From: Marivita hallyeonensis | Lineage (GTDB): Bacteria; Pseudomonadota; Alphaproteobacteria; Rhodobacterales; Rhodobacteraceae | NCBI RefSeq assembly: GCF_900129875.1 | Contig: NZ_FQXC01000006.1 | Span: forward strand, 62,001-126,000 | Direction of reading: 5' to 3' | Length of the DNA stretch: 64,000 nucleotides | Shown here: positions 1 through 9,287 of the stretch, in pieces | Position numbering within the stretch: position 1 is the first letter of the stretch | Layout: every line of letters begins with the position of its first letter | Notes under the pieces: generated by a model | Seen by the model: only the letters and a program-made list of their open reading frames with translations | What the model was told of the DNA's origin: nothing | The model's database searches: none | Position numbers and translations under genes: made by a program

Positions 1-1297
1 TGCCCATCTTCTTCATCATGTCGGACATCTGGCGCTGCATCTTCAGGAGCTTGTTGAGCTCGCTGACCTCCATGCCCGCGCCGGCAGCGATGCGTTTCTT
101 GCGGCTGGCTTGCAGGATTTGCGGGTTGGCGCGTTCGCGTTTGGTCATCGACTGGATCAGCGCGATCTGCTGGCGCAGCATCTTGTCGTCGATCCCTGCG
201 CCATCCATCTGTTTCTGCATTTTGGCGGCGCCCGGCATCATGGCGAGCATGCCCTCCATGCCGCCCATCTTCATCATCTGTTCAAGCTGCATCTTCAGGT
301 CGTTCATGTTGAACTGACCCTTCTGGAAGCGCTTCATCATACGCTCGGCCTGTTCGACCTCGAGCGTTTGCTGCGCTTTTTCAACAAGGCTGACGATGTC
401 ACCCATGCCGAGGATACGGCCCGCAATCCGGTCAGGCTCGAACGTTTCAAGCGCGTCCATCTTTTCGCCAAGACCCACAAACCGGATCGGCTTGCCAGTC
501 ACCGCGCGCATGGACAGTGCCGCACCACCGCGCCCGTCGCCATCCATCCGGGTGAGGACCACGCCTGAGATGCCGATACGTTCGTCAAAATTCTCGGCGG
601 TATGCACGGCATCCTGCCCGGTCAGGCCGTCGACCACGAGAAGCGTTTCGCGCGGATTGGACACGTCGCGCACGGCTTCGACCTGCGCCATCAGTTCTTC
701 GTCGATCGAAAGTCGCCCGGCGGTGTCGAGCATGTAGACATCATATCCGCCAAGGCTCGCCTGCGTCTTCGCCCGCTTGGCGATTGCCACCGGGTCTTCG
801 CCCTTGACGATAGGCAAGGTGTCGACACCGATCTGTACGCCAAGGATCTGCAATTGCTCCATCGCGGCGGGGCGGTTCACGTCAAGCGACGCCATCAACA
901 CCTTCTTGCCGTCCCGCTCTTTCAGACGCTTCGCGATCTTGGCGGTCGTGGTCGTCTTGCCGCCACCCTGCAAACCGACCATCAGGATTGGCGCAGGCGG
1001 GTTGTCGATCTTCAGTTTGCCGGGGTCTTCGTCACCGGTGAGGACATGCTTCAATTCGTCGTGGACGATCTTGACGACCTGCTGACCGGGGGTCACGGAC
1101 TTGGTGACGGCTTGGCCGGTTGCCTTTTCTTGTACTGCTTTCACGAAATCACGCGCTACCGGCAGGGACACGTCGGCTTCCAGAAGGGCAACCCGCACTT
1201 CGCGCAGCGCGGTCTTGACGTCATCCTCGGACAGCGCACCCTGCTTGGTCAGCCGATCAAAGACGCCGCCAAGGCGTTCGGACAGATTTTCAAACAT
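1..1297 (-). CDS. ffh: Signal recognition particle protein Ffh, 3' end cut by window
   Basis: GTPase of the signal recognition particle, which binds signal sequences of nascent membrane proteins with 4.5S RNA and hands them to FtsY. The visible 432 residues run from the start codon through the N domain (about 1-90), the G domain with P-loop GLQGGGKTT (108-116) and DTAGR, to the methionine-rich M domain (runs such as MMKMGGMEGML). The frame is open at base 1, so the C-terminus lies outside. An AAAGGAGG ribosome site sits just before the ATG at 1297. The family is about 450-500 aa, so little is missing. Confidence 0.97.
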   Translation of the reverse strand, partial: MFENLSERLGGVFDRLTKQGALSEDDVKTALREVRVALLEADVSLPVARDFVKAVQEKATGQAVTKSVTPGQQVVKIVHDELKHVLTGDEDPGKLKIDNPPAPILMVGLQGGGKTTTTAKIAKRLKERDGKKVLMASLDVNRPAAMEQLQILGVQIGVDTLPIVKGEDPVAIAKRAKTQASLGGYDVYMLDTAGRLSIDEELMAQVEAVRDVSNPRETLLVVDGLTGQDAVHTAENFDERIGISGVVLTRMDGDGRGGAALSMRAVTGKPIRFVGLGEKMDALETFEPDRIAGRILGMGDIVSLVEKAQQTLEVEQAERMMKRFQKGQFNMNDLKMQLEQMMKMGGMEGMLAMMPGAAKMQKQMDGAGIDDKMLRQQIALIQSMTKRERANPQILQASRKKRIAAGAGMEVSELNKLLKMQRQMSDMMKKMG

Positions 1298-1368
1298 GGG
1301 CTTTCGCCTCCTTTACCGCTGGATGTGATCCCGATGTAGGGGCCAACGGCGCATAAACCAAACGTCAA

Positions 1369-1384
1369 ACGCCCCCACGGGCGT
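1369..1384 (-). terminator. Possible weak terminator hairpin
   Basis: A 6-bp GC hairpin (ACGCCC / GGGCGT, 4-nt loop) lies between the small membrane gene and ffh. Read on the minus strand it is followed by a short imperfect T stretch. The T tract is weak, so it may be only attenuating or fortuitous. Confidence 0.3.
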
Positions 1385-1482
1385 AACACGCTGGTGGAGG
1401 GCGATCCCGGACTGCGTCCAAGGGACCGGAAAGTCAGACTTCCCGGAATTGATGGGCGTCTAGCCCGGCGACCACGTCGGAG

Positions 1483-1974
1483 TCAAGCGTCGCGCGCCGC
1501 CGATCCCTCTAGCCAATCGTTGATGGCAGTCTCGGCACGACGGGGTCCCTTCCCGTTCGTGTAGACAAGTGTGACGGGGTGCGTGCCTTCGTCCGGCCCT
1601 TCCGTGAAAACTAGCGCCACCCGTTCGGTGTGCGCACCGTTCTTGCTGCTGCGTGATACTTGCACCCGCGCACGTGACAGGTCGCTTAACGTAAAACGCG
1701 TTTCGGAGTATCCGAAGAATCCCCGCCGACGCAGACGGACGCTATCGGTCTGGCGGTCCAGAATGAGCTGTGTGCGTCGCACAAAAATTGCGAGAAAGAG
1801 GGTACCGCCGACCGCGCTAATCCCCATCATCGCAAGGCCCTCGAACAGGTCTTCCGACATGCGGGCCAGACCTGCTCCGACGAATACAAGGATGAACAGC
1901 GACAGGCCAATCGCGAGAAGCCACGGAGTGTTTTCCAGGACCAGCTGTTCGTCTGTTTTTCGTACGACCTTCAT
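1483..1974 (-). CDS. Small membrane protein, unknown function
   Basis: 163 aa. Two hydrophobic helices (about 17-36 and 43-65) are followed by a soluble, beta-rich, Arg-rich C-terminal domain of about 95 aa that starts RRTQLILDRQTD. That layout resembles bacterial PH-like membrane proteins (YcxB type), but this is an analogy by shape, not a motif match. It lies upstream of ffh on the same strand with 185 bases between and a possible terminator. Function not recognised. Confidence 0.75.
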   Translation of the reverse strand: MKVVRKTDEQLVLENTPWLLAIGLSLFILVFVGAGLARMSEDLFEGLAMMGISAVGGTLFLAIFVRRTQLILDRQTDSVRLRRRGFFGYSETRFTLSDLSRARVQVSRSSKNGAHTERVALVFTEGPDEGTHPVTLVYTNGKGPRRAETAINDWLEGSAARDA

Positions 1975-2025
1975 CGGCCGCGACCCTAGCCGCGCCCGAT
2001 GAACCTGGTCCAGTGTTTTGACTGT

Positions 2026-2607
2026 TTACGCGGCAAGCGCTTCCAAGGCCGCGTCCGCTTTGGCATGCGACGCGTCGGCATCGACCATCAGCTGGTCTGC
2101 GGCGACGAATTGGACATCGGTGATGCCGATGAAGCTCATGATGTGTTTGAGGTAGCCACTGGCGAAGTCGATGTCAGATCCGACCTGCGTGCCGCCAGAT
2201 GCGATTGCGATGATCGCGCGCTTGCCTTCAAGCAAACCTTTTGGGCCGTTCTCAGTGTATTGAAATGTGATCCCGGCGCGGGCGATTTGGTCGATCCATG
2301 CCTTTAGTGCGGCAGGAACAGAGAAATTGTAGATCGGTGTGGCAATGACCAGTGTGTCTGCTGCCTTGATCTCGTCGATCAGTGTGCTGGAGAGCGCCAG
2401 CTTTTCGCGCTGCTCGTCCGAACGATCCGCCTCCGGTGTCCAGTTTGCAGTCAGCCAATCCGCGTCGATGGCGGGCACGGCGACGGCAAGATCGCGGTGA
2501 ATGACGGTGTCGGCGTCAAGCCGCTCGATGATGCGATCGGCAAGTTTACGGCTTTCTGAACCGACGTGGCGGGCGGATGCGTCAATGCGCAGAACGGTAT
2601 GTGTCAT
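2026..2607 (-). CDS. azoR: FMN-dependent NADH azoreductase
   Basis: 193-aa flavodoxin-fold quinone/azo reductase that uses NADH and FMN. The N-terminus has the SRKLAD phosphate-binding segment, and the middle has the typical PIYNFSVPAALKAWID motif and a RAGITFQYTENGPKGLL segment. The start at 2607 is chosen because GGAGAAACC lies directly upstream and the protein then begins MTHTVLRIDASAR as in the family; a longer frame to 2670 has no support. It is divergent from a LysR regulator at 2723, a common arrangement for regulator-controlled quinone reductases. Confidence 0.93.
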   Translation of the reverse strand: MTHTVLRIDASARHVGSESRKLADRIIERLDADTVIHRDLAVAVPAIDADWLTANWTPEADRSDEQREKLALSSTLIDEIKAADTLVIATPIYNFSVPAALKAWIDQIARAGITFQYTENGPKGLLEGKRAIIAIASGGTQVGSDIDFASGYLKHIMSFIGITDVQFVAADQLMVDADASHAKADAALEALAA

Positions 2608-2682
2608 GGTTTCTCCTAACGGGTTGCAAAAGCTTGCTGCGTCACAGAGATATGACTTGCGCCAGCGCACGAAATACTAAGT

Positions 2683-2692
2683 TATGCGCATA
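2683..2692. promoter_or_regulatory. Candidate LysR operator between azoR and lysR
   Basis: The divergent intergenic space holds a perfect 10-bp palindrome, TATGCGCATA. Its position, about 30 bases before the lysR start, suits autoregulation and control of azoR. It is short and found by eye only. Confidence 0.3.
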
Positions 2693-2722
2693 CAGTGTGG
2701 TTTTTTGCACAGGAGTTTTTCC

Positions 2723-3610
2723 ATGGAGCACTGGGATGAGGTCCGCACGGCCTATCAGGTGGCGCGGCAAGGCACAGTCAGTGGCGCGGCGGATGCGCTG
2801 GGCGTCCACCACGCAACGGTCATTCGCCACATCGATGCGCTTGAATCCCGTTTGGGTGTGAAACTGTTTCAGCGCCACGCACGCGGATACACACCGACGG
2901 AATCCGGGCAGGACCTCGCGCGCGTGGCACAAGCCACCGAAGACCAGCTGTCGCAGCTCGCAGGGCGGATCAAAGGACGCGGTGCGGATGTCAGTGGCGA
3001 CTTGATGGTCACCTCGATCATCGAGATCTCGGATTTCATAGTGCCGATCCTTGCCCGTTTTCAGGAAGCACATTCCGACCTGACCGTCCGCTATCTGACC
3101 GATGCACGTGTGTTCCGGCTGGAATACGGCGAGGCGCATGTCGCGATCCGTGCCGGAGCAGCGCCCGAAGAACCGGATAATGTCGTCCAGCCGTTGATGA
3201 AGCTCGATATCGGGCTGTTTGCCTCGCAAGCGTATATCAAGCGGCACGGGTTGCCGAAGGACGAGAGTGACCTCGCCAACCACTGGTTTGTCGGCAGCGA
3301 CAATGTGGACTCCCGCGCGCCGTTTCAGATGTGGTTGCGCCGCCATGTCCCGTATGACCGCGTCGTGTTCCGAACCACCGAAACCCAGAGCATGCTGCAC
3401 GCGATCCGAGAAGGTGCCGGCATCGGGTTTGTCGCGCGGCACCGAGGCAAGGCTGACCCGAGCCTGACAGAGGTGATGCCACCGGTCGAGGAATGGTCGC
3501 CGCAGCTTTGGATTGTCACACATGTCGATCTGCATCGCACTGCGAAGGTGCAGGCCTTCGTGTCTCATTTGAAAGAGGCGGTGCGGGTCAGCGAGTTGGC
3601 CAAATCCTGA
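2723..3610 (+). CDS. LysR-family transcriptional regulator
   Basis: 295 aa. The N-terminal winged HTH (about 5-62) includes GAADALGVHHATVIRHIDALE and GVKLFQRHARGYTPT, typical of LysR proteins; the remainder is the effector-binding domain. Start at 2723 is preceded by AGGAG with good spacing; an upstream in-frame ATG at 2684 has none. Divergent from azoR, so it probably regulates that gene, and one base separates it from the EamA exporter gene downstream, suggesting cotranscription. The effector is not known. Confidence 0.9.
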   Translation: MEHWDEVRTAYQVARQGTVSGAADALGVHHATVIRHIDALESRLGVKLFQRHARGYTPTESGQDLARVAQATEDQLSQLAGRIKGRGADVSGDLMVTSIIEISDFIVPILARFQEAHSDLTVRYLTDARVFRLEYGEAHVAIRAGAAPEEPDNVVQPLMKLDIGLFASQAYIKRHGLPKDESDLANHWFVGSDNVDSRAPFQMWLRRHVPYDRVVFRTTETQSMLHAIREGAGIGFVARHRGKADPSLTEVMPPVEEWSPQLWIVTHVDLHRTAKVQAFVSHLKEAVRVSELAKS

Positions 3611-3611
3611 C

Positions 3612-4523
3612 ATGACCGAGGCGCATCGCGGTCACCTTGCCATGCTAACATTCTCGGCGCTCGTGGCCGGTTCGTTCTCGCTTGGTTCGATGGCCGCGCC
3701 TCATATCGCGCCGGAAGCGCTCAACGCGGTGCGCTTCGTGGTGGCGGCCTGTTTGATCTTCGCTCTGGCTATGGCCACAGGCGGACTGGACCGCGGCGCC
3801 TTCCAAGCTCCGTGGCGATACTTCGCGCTGGCGTTCTTCTTCTGCACTTATTTCGTGCTGATGTTTGAAGGCCTGAAAACCGGCGCACCGGTGTCGATGG
3901 CGGCGGTCTTCACGCTGACGCCTCTGATCGCAGCAGGGGTCGGATGGGTCCTCTTGCGACAAGTGCTCACGCCGCGTATGGCCCTCGCCTTGACCATCGG
4001 CGCAACGGGCGCGCTTTGGGTGATCTTCCGTGCCGACCTGTCCGCGTTTCTGGCGTTCAGTATCGGACGCGGTGAAATCATCTTTTTCTTCGGCTGCATC
4101 GCACATGCGATCTACACGCCACTTGTGCCGAAACTGAACAGGGGCGAGCGCCCTGCCGTGTTTACGTTCGGAACACTTCTAGCGGGCGCCGTGCTTCTTT
4201 TGATTGTCGGCACCCCCGCCCTAATCGACACGGATTGGCGCGGTTTGCCGTCGATTGTCTGGATCACCATTGCCTACACGTCGGTCTTCGCCAGCGCCGC
4301 GACGTTCCTTCTTCTTCAATTCGCAAGCCTGCGCATCCCGTCGGCCAAGGTTATGGCTTACACCTACCTGACGCCCAGTTGGGTGATCCTTTGGGAAATG
4401 GCACTTGGCAGACCCTTGCCGCCGTTCCTGATCCTGGTGGGCGTTCTCATGACGGTTTGCGCGTTGGCCCTTCTCCTGAAGGATGACAGCCAAGTGCGCG
4501 GACCGGCGATGTCAAAAGGGTAG
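3612..4523 (+). CDS. EamA/DMT-family transporter
   Basis: 303-aa inner-membrane protein with about ten hydrophobic helices in two homologous EamA halves, the architecture of drug/metabolite exporters of the RhaT/YdcZ superfamily. It begins one base after the lysR stop, so the two are likely cotranscribed. Its 3' end overlaps the convergent TraB/GumN gene by 12 bases. The substrate cannot be inferred from the sequence. Confidence 0.88.
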   Translation: MTEAHRGHLAMLTFSALVAGSFSLGSMAAPHIAPEALNAVRFVVAACLIFALAMATGGLDRGAFQAPWRYFALAFFFCTYFVLMFEGLKTGAPVSMAAVFTLTPLIAAGVGWVLLRQVLTPRMALALTIGATGALWVIFRADLSAFLAFSIGRGEIIFFFGCIAHAIYTPLVPKLNRGERPAVFTFGTLLAGAVLLLIVGTPALIDTDWRGLPSIVWITIAYTSVFASAATFLLLQFASLRIPSAKVMAYTYLTPSWVILWEMALGRPLPPFLILVGVLMTVCALALLLKDDSQVRGPAMSKG

Positions 4524-5504
4524 GCGTTCCAAGGTGAACCCTTCGGCCTCCAGCAGTGCCAGCACGCCATCCGCTCCAGGCAGATGCGCTGCGCCAAAGG
4601 CGGCGACCACCGTTTCATGGGTTTGACTTGCGTCGACCAACACGGGGATCCATGCGCGATTACGGTCGACCAGAAGCTGCTCTTCCATAACACCGAAAAT
4701 CGCTGCCGCCTCGTCCGGATCGATGGGGCTGTAGCGCTCGGCAAGAATGGTTGACACCGCCCATCCCTCTGCAGGCGCTTCGTCGAAATAACTGGCGAGC
4801 AGGGTTTCGAACAAATCCTCGCTCACCCCTGGCTCGACAAGCGCTGACAGCATCATGTCGATCTGCATCTCCTGTGGCTGCTCTGTGAACGCCGCGAATA
4901 TCGTGGCCGCATCTTCGAGCGCAGCGCGTGGGATGCCGGCCGCGCGCGCGATGGCCTGCAACCGCGCATCCATGCCGCTGCCAGACATGGTTTCCAGGTC
5001 GACGCAGGGCGGAATGGCAAGCAGCATCGACACGTACCAGGGCTGGAACCGCGACGCGACGAAAGGCGGAATGCCGCGTGCCGAAAGGGCTTCCGACATC
5101 TGTTGCCATTGCTCTTCCGCCAGAAGCTCAGGCAGTGTCGTATCCATCAGCATCAGCATCAGGAAAGACGGATCAGACGCCAGTCGCGTCTGAAGAGCTT
5201 CTTCGTCCTCCTGCGTCATTTCCAGAAGAAGTAAGTCCGCACGTTCAACAACGCCGCGCAACCGTTCGACGGGGGCGTCGAGGCGCGGATCGGAAAGGTG
5301 CATCGTCCCGATCAGGTGAATGTCGCGCCCGTCTCGCGTGGCGCGCCAGTGGTTGCCGGCAGGAAAGGGAACGCCGTCAAGTTCCGCGGCCAGTTGGGCT
5401 CTTTCCTCATCCGTCAGCGTTGTCCGTAGATCCGTTCCATCGCATTCCGCCAAAGCGGGTTGGGCGAAACACAGGAGGCACAGCAAGGCAAGCAATCGGA
5501 TCAT
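4512..5504 (-). CDS. TraB/GumN family protein, secreted
   Basis: 330 aa with a signal peptide (MIRLLALLCLLCFAQPALAE). The N-terminal GTMHLSDPRL and C-terminal AFGAAHLPGADGVLALLEAEG are the hallmark His-containing motifs of TraB/GumN proteins, a family related to erythromycin-esterase/Tiki-like metalloproteases, suggesting possible hydrolase activity in the periplasm. The start at 5504 places the signal peptide at the N-terminus; the longer frame to 5570 would not. Convergent with and overlapping the EamA gene. Confidence 0.85.
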   Translation of the reverse strand: MIRLLALLCLLCFAQPALAECDGTDLRTTLTDEERAQLAAELDGVPFPAGNHWRATRDGRDIHLIGTMHLSDPRLDAPVERLRGVVERADLLLLEMTQEDEEALQTRLASDPSFLMLMLMDTTLPELLAEEQWQQMSEALSARGIPPFVASRFQPWYVSMLLAIPPCVDLETMSGSGMDARLQAIARAAGIPRAALEDAATIFAAFTEQPQEMQIDMMLSALVEPGVSEDLFETLLASYFDEAPAEGWAVSTILAERYSPIDPDEAAAIFGVMEEQLLVDRNRAWIPVLVDASQTHETVVAAFGAAHLPGADGVLALLEAEGFTLERLPF

Positions 5505-5592
5505 CGTGGCGGCGCTCCTGTCGCAGATTGGGTCCGGTGGAAAGCTAGGCGCTGCGCTTGTCAGCGGCAAGGCTGTGGGACATTCATTGGGT

Positions 5593-6258
5593 ATGCAACG
5601 TGAGGTCGAACTTTATCCGTACGTGAAAGCCTTTTTGGAGGGGCAAGGCTACATCGTGAAAGGTGAGGTGGGAGCCGCCGATCTGGTCGCCGTGCGCGGC
5701 GAAGACGACCCGGTGATTGTCGAGCTCAAGCTTCGCGCGAACCTTACACTTTACCATCAAGCCATTGCGCGATTGGCCGTGACCGATCTTGTCTATATCG
5801 CCATTGCCAAGCCGAAGGGGCGACAGGCGCGGCGCACCTTGCGCGAGAACACGTCGCTCTGCCGCCGCCTTGGTCTGGGTTTTATTACAGTCCGGCAGGA
5901 CGGCGCAGTTGAGGTGCAGTGCGATCCGGGGCCGTACGCCCCGCGGAAAATGAAGGCATCCAAGAATAAACTGCTGCGCGAATTTCACCGTCTTCAGGGT
6001 GACCCGAACGACGGAGGTGCCACGCGGCACGGCATTGTCACCGCCTACAGGCAGGATGCGCTGCGCTGTGCCATGTACCTGGCCGAAAGCGGGGCTGAGA
6101 AAGGAGCGATTGTCGCCAAAGCGACCGGTGTGAAGACCGCCACAACCCTGATGCGCGACAATCACTATGGTTGGTTCGAGAAAGTGGAAACAGGCGTCTA
6201 CACCCTGTCACCCAAAGGGCGACAGGGATTGGCCGATTGGGGAGACAGCCTCGGGTGA
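5593..6258 (+). CDS. DUF2161-type PD-(D/E)XK phosphodiesterase-like protein
   Basis: 221 aa. The N-terminal half has a nuclease-like core: GAADLVAVRG followed by DPVIVELKLRANL, matching the D...ExK pattern of PD-(D/E)XK folds. The C-terminal part (about 150-221) looks like a winged-helix segment. This is the layout of DUF2161 proteins common in Rhodobacteraceae. The ATG at 5593 gives MQREVELYPYVKAFLEGQGY. It stands between oppositely oriented genes with no operon partner. Enzymatic activity is an inference from the fold signature. Confidence 0.8.
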   Translation: MQREVELYPYVKAFLEGQGYIVKGEVGAADLVAVRGEDDPVIVELKLRANLTLYHQAIARLAVTDLVYIAIAKPKGRQARRTLRENTSLCRRLGLGFITVRQDGAVEVQCDPGPYAPRKMKASKNKLLREFHRLQGDPNDGGATRHGIVTAYRQDALRCAMYLAESGAEKGAIVAKATGVKTATTLMRDNHYGWFEKVETGVYTLSPKGRQGLADWGDSLG

Positions 6259-6261
6259 CAC

Positions 6262-9030
6262 CTATTCCACAATGAGCGTTTCCTCAGCGATGGCGTAGCG
6301 GTCCTGCTGTAGGAAATACCGAACGGTATAGGTGCCCGGCTCTGTCGGCGCGGTCAGGCGCGCCGGGTTGCCGTCGCGAGTGTAGGCATATCGCCGCCAC
6401 TGCCCTCCGCCCCATGCCGCATCGGCAGGTCCGATCCCGATATAGTCATCGCGGTTGTCCGGGCCGGACCAACCGATTTCGATTTGCTGACCCGGAGCCA
6501 CTGTCTGCGGCGCGATCAGGCGCGCGTCAGACTGTTTGACGGTCAGCGGGATTTCCAGCACCGCCGTCCGGTCTTGGCTGAGGAAATATGTGACAAGATA
6601 GTCGCCCGGTTCCGCCGGCACTGTGATGCGCGCCGGCGATCCATCCCGCGTGTAGGCAAAAGACTTCCACCGGTTTCCGCCACTTGCGTCAGCCTTGCCA
6701 ATCCCCACGTAATCATCCGGATTGTCCGGCCCACTCCACGGGATTTCGATCAGTGAGCCGCCAAACGCCTCTGCCGGGGGCTGCATTGTGACTTCTGGCG
6801 CGACCAACGCAATTGGTATTTGCTTTAGTGGCGTGCGGCCTTCGCTCAGGAAATAGGTAATTAGATAGTCGCCGGTTTCGCCGGGCGCATTGATGCGCGC
6901 CGGATTGCCGTCCCGGGTGTAGGCGTAGGATTTCCAGGCATTTGCGCCACTCGCGCCAACATGGCCGATGCCGATGTAATCGTCCGGTGAGTCCGGTCCG
7001 GTCCAGGTGACCTCAATACGCGATCCAACCTCTGCTTGCGACGGCGCGCTCAACGTGACCTCGGCCGGTTTCAGAGTGATCGGCACCTGTGCCAAAGGCG
7101 TCCTGTCCTGCCGCATGAAGTAGGTGATGACGTAGTCTCCGGCCTCTCCTGGCATCTTGACTTCCGCCGGATTGCCATCACGCGTGTAGGCCCAGTTTTC
7201 CCACTGGTTCGCCCCGGTCGCATCAGGTTTGCCGATCCCGATGTAATCCTCAGGGTAGTCCGGCCCGACCCATCCGACCTCGATTGTGCTGCCAACCTGC
7301 GCCTCGGATGGGGCGACGAGGCGGGCCTCAGGTTCGGTAAGTGTGATCGGTACTTGCGCAAGCGGAGTGCGATCCTGCCGCTGGAAATACGTGATGACGT
7401 AGTCGCCAGCGGTGGCGGGCATAACGAGCTTGGTCGGAGAACCTTCACTTGTCCGCACCCAGTTCTCCCACTGGTTCGCACCGGTGGCGTCAACACGGCC
7501 AACCCCAATGTAATCCTCTTCGTAATTCGGCCCGGTCCAGCCGATTTCGATTTCGGACCCCGCCACCGCCTGCTGCGGCGCGATGATACTGGCGGTGACA
7601 TCTGTCGCGGTAAAGGCAACGGTGGTGACCGGCGTGCGATCTTGACGCATGAAATAGGTGATTTCGTACGCGCCGGGCTCTGCCGGAACCAATAGTTTCG
7701 TGGGCTGATCGGCGCTCGCGGGGACCCAGTTCTCCCAGCGGTTCGCACCGTCCGCATCGACGCGTCCGATTCCGATGTAGTCGTCCGCGTAGAGCGGCCC
7801 GGTCCACCCGATCTCGATCTCTGATCCAGCAACGCCTTCGGGCGGTGCAGTGATGGTGGCTTCGGCAGGAGTGACCATGATCTCGACCGCGCCGAGACTC
7901 TCGCGTCCTTCACGTTTGAAATACTGGATCAGGTGCGGTCCGGCGACCGGAGGCACAAGAAGAGACACCGGGTTGCCAGACGCCGTGGACGCCCAGTTTT
8001 TCCATTGTGTCGCCCCGGTGGCATCGACGGGACCGATCCCGATATAGTCCTCCTCGAAATTCGGACCGTCCCAACCAACCTCAATCGTGCTGCCTGCAAC
8101 CGCAGTGGAGGGCGCGATCAAGCGTGCGGTTTCCTTTGGTTCGGGGAAGGCCACCTCGACTGTCGCGCTGTCGCCGATGGCAATGAACTGCCGGTTCAGT
8201 TCGACCTCGAGAACAGGGCTGTAGACGATCAATGTGTACGATCCCTCTTCAAGCTCGATCGACAATGGATTTCCGTCCGTATCGGAAAGGACCGTCTCGG
8301 TGGCGGACGACACCTCCCAGATGACCGGATCGGGTACCAGTGTCTCCGTCCCCTCGAACACGGCGGTCAGGGTTGTCGGCACCAGTGCCGGCTCAGATTC
8401 GGGCTCTGGCTCGACCACGGCCACCTGCGTCAGCGCCTCGGTCAATTGGTCGGCCGTGTCTGCTGTCAGAAATTGGCCGCCGGTTTCGTCGGCAATGCAT
8501 TGCATCTGCGCAAGCGCTTCCGGGTCCGATCCCACGTCGAAGCCGATGACATGCGCGGTGAAATCAATGCCCGCCTCTTCGAGCAGCCGCGCGGCGGCGC
8601 ACGGATCCGGGTTGCACGTCTCGACGCCATCGCTGACGAGGATCACAGTCGCCTTGTCCTCTGTGTAGCGCAGCGCTTCGGCCGCAGCGATCACCGCATC
8701 CGTCATGGGGGTTTTGCCCAAGGGTTTGATCGCCTTCACCGCGTCAGTGATTTGACCAGCCGTGCCGGGCGCCGGGGCGACAACGGTTTCGATGTCGGTG
8801 CACACGCCGCGCTCGCGGTGGCCATAGACTGTCAGTCCAAGCCCTTGTTCGGCGGGGAAATCGGACAAGAGATTTCCGACCACCTCCTGAGCGATCGTGA
8901 TCTTGGCGACCCCATCGACCTGTCCCCACATGGAGCCCGATCCATCCATCACCAGAACGGTGTTTGGCTGGTCTTGCGCCGCGGCGAGTGTAGCGAAGAG
9001 CGTAAATGAAGCAGCCAGTGTAAATCGCAT
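6262..9030 (-). CDS. VWA-domain protein with seven DYIGIG repeats, secreted
   Basis: 922 aa. A signal peptide (MRFTLAASFTLFATLAAAQ) is followed by a von Willebrand A domain (about 20-200) with the MIDAS start VLVMDGSGSMWG, TPMTDA and VILVSDGVETC. After a linker come seven tandem repeats of about 85-95 aa, each with a (V/I)GW.GP....DYIGIG core and ending in a TYF..QDRTPL-like strand. Repeats are similar but not identical. Likely a surface or periplasmic adhesion/scaffold protein; the ligand is unknown. The start at 9030 is set by the signal peptide. Divergent from the ABC importer genes. Confidence 0.88.
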   Translation of the reverse strand: MRFTLAASFTLFATLAAAQDQPNTVLVMDGSGSMWGQVDGVAKITIAQEVVGNLLSDFPAEQGLGLTVYGHRERGVCTDIETVVAPAPGTAGQITDAVKAIKPLGKTPMTDAVIAAAEALRYTEDKATVILVSDGVETCNPDPCAAARLLEEAGIDFTAHVIGFDVGSDPEALAQMQCIADETGGQFLTADTADQLTEALTQVAVVEPEPESEPALVPTTLTAVFEGTETLVPDPVIWEVSSATETVLSDTDGNPLSIELEEGSYTLIVYSPVLEVELNRQFIAIGDSATVEVAFPEPKETARLIAPSTAVAGSTIEVGWDGPNFEEDYIGIGPVDATGATQWKNWASTASGNPVSLLVPPVAGPHLIQYFKREGRESLGAVEIMVTPAEATITAPPEGVAGSEIEIGWTGPLYADDYIGIGRVDADGANRWENWVPASADQPTKLLVPAEPGAYEITYFMRQDRTPVTTVAFTATDVTASIIAPQQAVAGSEIEIGWTGPNYEEDYIGVGRVDATGANQWENWVRTSEGSPTKLVMPATAGDYVITYFQRQDRTPLAQVPITLTEPEARLVAPSEAQVGSTIEVGWVGPDYPEDYIGIGKPDATGANQWENWAYTRDGNPAEVKMPGEAGDYVITYFMRQDRTPLAQVPITLKPAEVTLSAPSQAEVGSRIEVTWTGPDSPDDYIGIGHVGASGANAWKSYAYTRDGNPARINAPGETGDYLITYFLSEGRTPLKQIPIALVAPEVTMQPPAEAFGGSLIEIPWSGPDNPDDYVGIGKADASGGNRWKSFAYTRDGSPARITVPAEPGDYLVTYFLSQDRTAVLEIPLTVKQSDARLIAPQTVAPGQQIEIGWSGPDNRDDYIGIGPADAAWGGGQWRRYAYTRDGNPARLTAPTEPGTYTVRYFLQQDRYAIAEETLIVE

Positions 9031-9287
9031 CGGGTCGTCCTCAATCAAACGTGCAAATTTCCGATCAGAAAAACACGCCAGAGATGATCTGCACAGCCCT
9101 CTGTCGGTCGCACCCCTGGATTCTCTCAATGCGTTGATGACAGGGCTTGCACAATCCTTGGGCAAACGGCACAAATTTGATCAATAACGCTGCGCGATCT
9201 GGATTGGCTCGGGCCAATACGCTGCTTTGCGTTCCGTTCAAAAGACGGATGCAACAGGTTGACGCCGATAACACTGGGGAGACTCCG

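Noticed and set aside
9031-9287. TPP riboswitch before the NMT1/THI5-like importer
   Set aside because: No CTGAGA core or matching pairing elements in the leader.
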